From assembly GCA_021732365.1 (NCBI GenBank), contig JAKFVD010000018.1:62001-126000 (forward strand): a stretch of DNA of 64,000 nucleotides. Direction: 5' to 3'. How positions within the stretch are numbered: position 1 is the stretch's first letter; each line of letters starts with the position of its first letter. Below the pieces are notes generated by a model. The model was given only the letters and a program-made list of their open reading frames with translations, was not told the origin of the DNA and made no database searches. Position numbers and translations under genes: made by a program. The DNA is from Methylotenera sp. GTDB lineage: Bacteria; Pseudomonadota; Gammaproteobacteria; Burkholderiales; Methylophilaceae. Below, in pieces: positions 57,999 to 64,000 of this stretch.

Positions 57999-60442
57999 TA
58001 TGCAACCACTTTCATCATGGTTGTTTCATAAGGCTTGTAAAGCTCTTTACTGGTTTTTTCAATGGTAATGTCGCCCATTAAATCGCCCAAACCAGTGGTT
58101 AACTCGTGTGATGCTGCAACGCGTACGCAACCCATCGCCACGTGATTATCTAATTTAACCTGTAACACAGCGCTGCCTTTATCTTGGCTAGCTAATACAA
58201 CATCACCTTCAACCAAACCTAATTGCGCGATTTGTTCCGCTCGCATACGTGCCATTGGCCTGATGTTATATTTAGTTTTTTGTAATGGCGTTGAGCGACG
58301 AACAATTGGATCAGATTCATATTGCGGCACTTCACCGATACGCTGCAAGCCGTCCGATTTTATATTGACTTCAATCTCAACCAACTCTTTTAAGTTGTTG
58401 TTAAGGCTACGCCATACCACTGTTGAAGGTTTTTCACCTTTAAAGATGGCATTTTTAACGGCTTCACTGCTATCAAAATCAAAACCTTCTAATCCTAAGG
58501 TATTCGCTAGAACTCGTAATACTTTCCAAGCAGGACGACACTCACCAAGCGGTTTAGCAACAGCTGCAAAGCTTTGTACGCGCCCTTCCATACTCATAAA
58601 TGTGCCTGATGTTTCGGTAAACGGCGCAATTGGTAACAATACATCGGCATTTTCTAGCGCCTCTGATTTGAAAGCAGTTAAGGCCACAACACATTCGGCT
58701 TGGGCCATAGCGATTTTCGCTAAAGCGGCATGCTGACAATCTAATTCTGGCTCAACATTCAATAGCAGATACGCTTTACGCGGAACTTCTAACATCGCGC
58801 GCGCATGCATGCCTGTTGCATTAGGCATCACGCCCATCAAGTGCATGCCGGTACTGTTAGCAGCTGCAGGCAATATGCCGCCTTTGGCGCCGCAAATACC
58901 ACCAATGGCTTCCATCATGCTATACATCTCAGTGAATCGTGGATCACTTAACCCCATATTACCCAAGAAAATACCGACTTTTGGCGCAACCAAATCGACT
59001 GTGCCGTTTGCACCTGCCAAACCAGCTAAGCTTTCAGCCATAGCTTGCGTATTCGGGCGTACTTTAATGGTTTCTAGCAAGGCATTAAGTGTTGGTGGCA
59101 AGCATAATGACAAACGTTGTAAGCCAGACATCGCTTTTAAGATTTGCCCCAGCACATTCACCATATCATTCGGACGCACAATCACTTTATGTGCAATCTT
59201 CATAAGTGGATCATTATCTAGCGGACTAACGATGGATAATTCCGCACCATTGGCAACCGCTTTGCGGAAACGTTGCGCCAATAAAGGATGCTCATTGCGT
59301 AAGTTAGAGCCGATAATCAAAATACGGTCTAGCTCTTCAATTTCTTGGATATTACAACCCATCCAAGGCGTTCCAACGCGTTTGCCATCCAATCTAAAAT
59401 CGGTTTGACGTAGGCGATAATCCACATTACCACAGCCTAAACCATTAGCTAATTGCTTGATTAAATAGCCTTCTTCCATGGTGCTATTGGGCGAAACTAA
59501 CACACCTAGCGAATCAGCACCATGCTGATTGGTGATATCTTTAATCTGACCTGCGGCAAACTCTAATGCGGTTTTCCAATCGGTTTCTACCCATGCGCCG
59601 TTGTGCTTAATCATCGGCACTTTTAAGCGGTCTGGGCTATTTAAACCAACGTAAGAATATCTATCACGATCAGATAACCAGCATTCGTTGATGCTTTCTT
59701 TTTCACGCGGCAATACGCGCATCACTTTATTGTCTTTTATATGCACTTCAATATGTGAACCCAAACCATCATGCGGCGCAATACTGGGGCGACGTGTCAG
59801 CTCCCAGCTACGCGCTGAATAGCGGAATGGTTTATTGGTGAGTGCGCCAACTGGGCACAAATCAATAATATTCCCGCTTAATTCAGAGTTGACCGATTTA
59901 TCCACATAAGCGGTGATTTCTGCATGTTCGCCGCGACCGACAAGGCCCAGTTCCTGCATGCCGCCGACTTCTTTCAGGAAGCGCACACAGCGCGTGCATT
60001 GAATACAACGCGTCATATCCGTGCTGATTAATGGACCGATATTTTTATTTAAAACAACGCGTTTTTCTTCTGTATAACGTGAGCCGCTAGCGCCATAAGC
60101 AACAGCAATATCTTGTAAATCACACTCACCACCTTGATCGCAGATTGGGCAATCTAAGGGATGATTAATCAGCAGAAATTCCATCACGCTTTTTTGCGCT
60201 TCAACCGCTGATTTACTACGCGTGAAAATCTTCATGCCGTCGGCTACAGGTGTGGCACAAGCTGGCAATGGTTTGTTGAATTTCTCAACCTGTACCAAAC
60301 ACATACGGCAATTGGCCGCTACCGACAATTTTTTGTGATAGCAAAAACGTGGGATCTCAATACCGACCTTATCAGCCGCATCAATAATGGTGCTGCCGTG
60401 TTCGACTTCTAATGGTTTGCCGTCTATTTCAATATTTAACAT
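57998..60442 (-). CDS. nuoG: NADH dehydrogenase I subunit G
   Basis: Largest peripheral subunit (814 residues), electron wire from NuoF to NuoI. N-terminal 2Fe-2S ligands Cys34/45/48/62 ([21 protein letters not shown]); N5 cluster set His94 with Cys98/101/107 ([17 protein letters not shown]); N4 set Cys146/149/152 and Cys196 ([19 protein letters not shown]). The stretch after about residue 205 ([19 protein letters not shown]) has no Cys quartet, so the extra N7 cluster of E. coli and Thermus is absent. The C-terminal half is the inactive molybdopterin-oxidoreductase-like part. Confidence 0.97.
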   Translation of the reverse strand: MLNIEIDGKPLEVEHGSTIIDAADKVGIEIPRFCYHKKLSVAANCRMCLVQVEKFNKPLPACATPVADGMKIFTRSKSAVEAQKSVMEFLLINHPLDCPICDQGGECDLQDIAVAYGASGSRYTEEKRVVLNKNIGPLISTDMTRCIQCTRCVRFLKEVGGMQELGLVGRGEHAEITAYVDKSVNSELSGNIIDLCPVGALTNKPFRYSARSWELTRRPSIAPHDGLGSHIEVHIKDNKVMRVLPREKESINECWLSDRDRYSYVGLNSPDRLKVPMIKHNGAWVETDWKTALEFAAGQIKDITNQHGADSLGVLVSPNSTMEEGYLIKQLANGLGCGNVDYRLRQTDFRLDGKRVGTPWMGCNIQEIEELDRILIIGSNLRNEHPLLAQRFRKAVANGAELSIVSPLDNDPLMKIAHKVIVRPNDMVNVLGQILKAMSGLQRLSLCLPPTLNALLETIKVRPNTQAMAESLAGLAGANGTVDLVAPKVGIFLGNMGLSDPRFTEMYSMMEAIGGICGAKGGILPAAANSTGMHLMGVMPNATGMHARAMLEVPRKAYLLLNVEPELDCQHAALAKIAMAQAECVVALTAFKSEALENADVLLPIAPFTETSGTFMSMEGRVQSFAAVAKPLGECRPAWKVLRVLANTLGLEGFDFDSSEAVKNAIFKGEKPSTVVWRSLNNNLKELVEIEVNIKSDGLQRIGEVPQYESDPIVRRSTPLQKTKYNIRPMARMRAEQIAQLGLVEGDVVLASQDKGSAVLQVKLDNHVAMGCVRVAASHELTTGLGDLMGDITIEKTSKELYKPYETTMMKVVA

Positions 60443-60445
60443 ATG

Positions 60446-61762
60446 CTATTTACCGTCAATCATCGACTTACCATGCTGAATATAATACTCAAACTCTGGC
60501 CTGAAATGCTTAATAAAACTTAACACTGGCGTTGCTGCTGCATCGCCCAAAGCACAAATTGTGCGGCCAGAAATATTATTACTAACATCCGTTAGCAAAT
60601 CTAAATCTTCCATTTTGCCTTTGCCATCTACAATACGGCTAATCACGCGATACACCCAGCCCGTACCTTCGCGGCATGGTGTGCATTGACCACAGCTTTC
60701 TTCGTAGAAGAAATAGGATAAACGCTTAAGCGTTTTAACCATACAAGTCGTGTCATCCATCACAATCATAGAACCCGCGCCTAAGCTTGAACCTGCCTTG
60801 CTTAAACCGTCATAATCCATGGTAGCGTTTTGAATCATTTCGGCTGTCATTACTGCCGTAGATGGGCCACCAGGAATCACCGCTTTTAATTTGCGGCCTT
60901 TCCAGATACCGCCTGCCAATTCTAATAATTCAGCAAATGGCATGCCCATTTTTACTTCATAATTACCTGGTTTTTCTACATGACCAGATACAGAAAATAA
61001 CTTGGTACCGCCAGAATTAGGTACGCCCAAATCGGCAAACGCCTGGCCGCCATGCTGCAAAATCCAAGGAATGCTGCTATAGCTTTCGGTGTTATTCACA
61101 TTGGTTGGCTTGCCAAACACGCCATAACTGGCTGGAAAAGGCGGTTTAAAACGTGGCTGGCCTTTTTTGCCTTCAATCGATTCAATCAGTGCCGTTTCTT
61201 CGCCACAAATATAAGCGCCATAGCCATGTACCGCGTACAAATCAAAACTGAAATTGCTGCCAAATAGATTTTCGCCCAAATATCCTGCCGCTTTTGCTTC
61301 GTGCAATGCCGCTTCAAAAATATCGTAATCCTGCCAAATCTCACCATGAATATAGTTATATCCAACGCGCGCACCTAATGTATAAGCGGCAATCGCCATA
61401 CCTTCAATCAATTGGTGCGGGTTATAACGAATGATATCGCGGTCTTTAAACGTACCTGGTTCGCCTTCGTCACTATTACAAACCAGGTATTTTGTGCCAT
61501 CGTAATAACGTGGCATAAAACTCCATTTAAGGCCAGTTGGAAAGCCTGCGCCGCCACGACCACGTAAATTGGAGGTTTTGATTTGCGTGATGATATCGGT
61601 GGCTTTTACTTTTTCGGTAACGATTCTTTTCAGCTGTGCATAGCCACCTAGCTTGATATAGGTTTCTAATGAGGCTGGATTTTTTTCAGTTAACGAGCGT
61701 AAAGTCAGTAATGTCTGACCTTTTAAATCGGTCATCACAGGTTTTTTGTTTGCTGCAGCCAC
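60446..61762 (-). CDS. nuoF: NADH dehydrogenase I subunit F
   Basis: Carries FMN, the NADH site and cluster N3. 438 residues: FMN/NADH glycine-rich stretches [10 protein letters not shown] (68-77) and [13 protein letters not shown], and a C-terminal 4Fe-4S set in [15 protein letters not shown] with the later Cys in [10 protein letters not shown]. Start is GTG at 61762, sharing one base with the nuoE stop and with GAGGAG eight nt upstream; an internal ATG (codon 10, MTDLKGQ) is a less likely alternative. Confidence 0.97.
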   Translation of the reverse strand: MAAANKKPVMTDLKGQTLLTLRSLTEKNPASLETYIKLGGYAQLKRIVTEKVKATDIITQIKTSNLRGRGGAGFPTGLKWSFMPRYYDGTKYLVCNSDEGEPGTFKDRDIIRYNPHQLIEGMAIAAYTLGARVGYNYIHGEIWQDYDIFEAALHEAKAAGYLGENLFGSNFSFDLYAVHGYGAYICGEETALIESIEGKKGQPRFKPPFPASYGVFGKPTNVNNTESYSSIPWILQHGGQAFADLGVPNSGGTKLFSVSGHVEKPGNYEVKMGMPFAELLELAGGIWKGRKLKAVIPGGPSTAVMTAEMIQNATMDYDGLSKAGSSLGAGSMIVMDDTTCMVKTLKRLSYFFYEESCGQCTPCREGTGWVYRVISRIVDGKGKMEDLDLLTDVSNNISGRTICALGDAAATPVLSFIKHFRPEFEYYIQHGKSMIDGK

Positions 61763-62235
61763 TATTTTAGCTCCTCTAAAATAGCGTCTACTTTATCCAC
61801 CGTTAAAAACTCATGCATGGTGTGATTATTTACAATAAACAGAGGAGCACCGCCACAAGCACCCATGCACTCGCCCTCTTTTAAGCAAAACTTACCATCT
61901 GCCGTCACTTCATTAAAGCCAACACCTAGCTTGGTTTGCAAGTGATTCACAATTGAATCAGAGTCACGCAACATGCAAGAAATATTGGTACAAATACTGA
62001 TTTTGTATTTTCCAACTGGCTGCAAGTCATACATATTATAAAAAGTCGCCACTTCCATCGCCGCGATTTCAGGGATGCGCAAATACTCAGCCACTTCTGT
62101 GATGCTTTCTTTTGAAAGCCAACCGCGCTCGGTTTGCACAATGCGCAACGCACTCATTACCGCCGCTTGACGTTTATCAGCGGGGTATTTAGTGAGCTCG
62201 TAATCTATCTTTACTATGGATTCTTTACTTAACAT
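61762..62235 (-). CDS. nuoE: NADH dehydrogenase I subunit E
   Basis: Thioredoxin-like 2Fe-2S subunit (cluster N1a), 157 residues. Ligands Cys82, Cys87 (ICTNISCML) and Cys123, Cys127 ([11 protein letters not shown]). It lies 17 nt downstream of nuoD. Confidence 0.97.
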   Translation of the reverse strand: MLSKESIVKIDYELTKYPADKRQAAVMSALRIVQTERGWLSKESITEVAEYLRIPEIAAMEVATFYNMYDLQPVGKYKISICTNISCMLRDSDSIVNHLQTKLGVGFNEVTADGKFCLKEGECMGACGGAPLFIVNNHTMHEFLTVDKVDAILEELK

Positions 62236-62252
62236 AAATTATCTATCAAATT

Positions 62253-63506
62253 TTATCTATCAATTTCGCCAAAAACGATGTCTTGCGTTCCTATGATAGC
62301 GACAAGGTCGGCAATCATATGGCCTTTAGTCATTTCATCCAATGCAGCAAGATGCGGATAACCTGGTGCGCGAATCTTTAAACGATAAGGCTTATTAGCG
62401 CCATCTGAAACCATATAGATACCAAACTCACCTTTAGGATGCTCTACCGCCGCATACGCCTCGCCTGCTGGCACGTGAAAGCCTTCCGTAAATAATTTAA
62501 AGTGGTGAATCATGTCTTCCATATTGGTTTTCATGCCTTCACGGTCTGGCGGAGCGACTTTATTATCAGTGGTAATCACTGGACCAGGATTCGCACGCAG
62601 CCATTTGATACATTGCTTGATAATGTTGTTGGATTGTCTGAATTCTTCCATGCGCACTAAGTAGCGGTCGTAACAATCACCATTCACGCCAACTGGAATG
62701 TCAAAATCTAAATTCGCATACACTTCGTAAGGCTGTTTTTTACGCAGATCCCACTCAATACCTGAGCCGCGCAACATTGGACCAGTAAAGCCCAGCGCCA
62801 AAGCACGCTCTGGCGAAACCACGCCGATGCCTACAGTACGCTGTTTCCAGATACGGTTATCGGTTAATAGCGTTTCGTATTCATCGATATAAGTAGGAAA
62901 GCGATTGGTGAAGTCTTCAATAAAATCTAAAAATGAACCCTGACGGTTTTCATTGAGTTGATGAATCTCTTTGGCACTGCGGAATTTGGTGGTTTCATGC
63001 TGCGGCATTTGATGCGGCAAATCGCGATATACGCCGCCTGGACGGTAATATGCGGCATGCATACGCGCGCCAGATACCGCTTCGTAACAATCGAATAGAT
63101 CCTCGCGCTCTCTGAATGCGTACAAAAACACCGTCATAGCGCCAACGTCTAGCGCATGCGCACCTAACCAAAGCAGATGATTTAAAACGCGGGTAATCTC
63201 ATCGAACATGACACGGATATATTGCGCGCGAATCGGCACGTCAATACCCATCATTTTTTCAATGGTCATGACGTAAGCATGCTCATTCGCCATCATGGAT
63301 ACGTAATCCAGCCTGTCCATATAGGGAATTGACTGTAAATAGGTACGATTTTCGGCTAGTTTTTCAGTGGCGCGATGCAACAGGCCAATATGCGGATCAG
63401 CACGTTGGATGACTTCACCATCCAGCTCAAGCACCAAACGCAACACACCATGCGCTGCAGGATGCTGTGGGCCAAAGTTCATGGTGTAATTTCTAATTTC
63501 AGCCAT
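62253..63506 (-). CDS. nuoD: NADH dehydrogenase I subunit D
   Basis: 49-kDa subunit at the quinone site, 417 residues. Landmarks are [39 protein letters not shown], the R-(I)[16 protein letters not shown] region near the end, and [17 protein letters not shown]. It is separate from nuoC (not a NuoCD fusion), with which it shares one base at 63506. Confidence 0.98.
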   Translation of the reverse strand: MAEIRNYTMNFGPQHPAAHGVLRLVLELDGEVIQRADPHIGLLHRATEKLAENRTYLQSIPYMDRLDYVSMMANEHAYVMTIEKMMGIDVPIRAQYIRVMFDEITRVLNHLLWLGAHALDVGAMTVFLYAFREREDLFDCYEAVSGARMHAAYYRPGGVYRDLPHQMPQHETTKFRSAKEIHQLNENRQGSFLDFIEDFTNRFPTYIDEYETLLTDNRIWKQRTVGIGVVSPERALALGFTGPMLRGSGIEWDLRKKQPYEVYANLDFDIPVGVNGDCYDRYLVRMEEFRQSNNIIKQCIKWLRANPGPVITTDNKVAPPDREGMKTNMEDMIHHFKLFTEGFHVPAGEAYAAVEHPKGEFGIYMVSDGANKPYRLKIRAPGYPHLAALDEMTKGHMIADLVAIIGTQDIVFGEIDR

Positions 63507-64000
63507 TATTGATGCGCTCCTTCATCACGAATGACGCGAGGCACGTTGTTACGTAACTCAATGGAAACAGGCTGATAAATCACGCGCTGCTGCTCTGGGT
63601 CGTAGCGCATTTCCACATTGCCGATCATAGGGAAATCTTTGCGGAATGGATGACCAACAAAACCGTAGTCGGTTAAAAGCCGACGCAAATCAGGATGATT
63701 TTCAAACATTAAACCATATAAATCAAAGGCTTCACGCTCAAACCAATTGGCTGCTGGCCAAATATCTACCAGTGTTGGCAATACAGGAAAATCATCATCT
63801 TGCGCAAATACACGCAAGCGCACGCGCTGATTTAGGCTAACAGACAATAGGTGCAACACCATGGCGTAGCGCGCACCCTCCCAAATACCGTCTTTATATT
63901 CGCTGTAATCTACGCCGCATAAATCAATTAACTGCTCAAATTTAAGCTCAGCATGGTCGCGTAATTTTGTGCACACGGCAATGTAATGATCAGCACGGCA
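63506..64000 (-). CDS. nuoC: NADH dehydrogenase I subunit C, 5' part beyond the window
   Basis: 30-kDa subunit of complex I, visible for about 165 codons. The frame runs past the right edge (the last codons read [17 protein letters not shown]), so the gene continues upstream. Typical stretches are [51 protein letters not shown] and the [15 protein letters not shown] tail. Confidence 0.95.
   Translation of the reverse strand, partial: CRADHYIAVCTKLRDHAELKFEQLIDLCGVDYSEYKDGIWEGARYAMVLHLLSVSLNQRVRLRVFAQDDDFPVLPTLVDIWPAANWFEREAFDLYGLMFENHPDLRRLLTDYGFVGHPFRKDFPMIGNVEMRYDPEQQRVIYQPVSIELRNNVPRVIRDEGAHQ

Overview
The window looks like the core chromosome of a methylotrophic betaproteobacterium, most likely Methylophilaceae (Methylotenera/Methylophilus type). 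This rests on moderately low GC, betaproteobacterial gene orders (pyrG-kdsA-eno-ftsB, thrS-infC-rpmI-rplT-pheS-pheT-ihfA-merR, nuo operon ending in a DUF2818 gene), and a methanol-dehydrogenase accessory cluster mxaRSACKL. No phage, transposase, CRISPR array or rRNA operon is visible. The family assignment is inferred from gene content, not from a database search.

Layout. 1-3.6 kb: partial alaA (cut by the left edge), an Mth938-type protein, a DUF1439 lipoprotein and the fabA-fabB pair for unsaturated fatty acids. 3.7-12.1 kb: an AraC-type regulator divergent from a small four-helix membrane protein and a von Willebrand A (VWA) protein that is a clear paralogue of MxaL, followed by moxR/mxaR, mxaS, mxaA, mxaC, mxaK and mxaL. 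The structural subunits of methanol dehydrogenase (mxaF/mxaI or xoxF) are not in the window. 12.1-19 kb: ygfX/ygfZ, then ftsB, eno, kdsA, an unusual inserted membrane-protein gene, and pyrG. 19-22 kb: a DUF485/ActP-type acetate symporter pair with an enlarged ActP, an orphan secreted protein and a highly structured intergenic repeat. 22.4-28.9 kb: a class II aldolase with mtnA (5'-methylthioadenosine or 5'-deoxyadenosine by-product salvage), a DnaA-box-like cluster, tatD, ribD, a BamE-like small protein, nrdR, an LprI-type protein and glyA. 29-35.8 kb: an orphan terminator (possible small RNA), iscX, DUF3307, two different phosphohexomutases, a retropepsin-like protease, a tandem EF-hand exported protein and a Tat-exported dienelactone-hydrolase-like protein. 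35.8-43.9 kb: tRNA-Pro, merR, ihfA, pheT, pheS, rplT, rpmI, infC (apparent AUA start), thrS and tRNA-Val. 43.9-48.1 kb: a 2OG-Fe(II) oxygenase, an MltB-type lytic transglycosylase, a YeeZ-like SDR, a Nudix hydrolase and a YpfJ-type metallopeptidase. 48.3-50.0 kb: a DUF4124/DUF1996 exported protein. 50.1 kb to the right edge: DUF2818 and nuoN to nuoC (complex I), read right to left and cut inside nuoC.

How it fits together. Complex I, ActP, enolase, PyrG, GlyA and the translation block are housekeeping. The mxa accessory block, its MxaL-like duplicate and the AraC gene form the accessory region most likely to hold something not well described. The exported tandem EF-hand protein is a second candidate, because metal choice (Ca or lanthanide) is central to methanol dehydrogenases. 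Several small genes (16303, 21666, 27267, 35525) sit inside or beside otherwise conserved gene orders and are probably lineage-specific.
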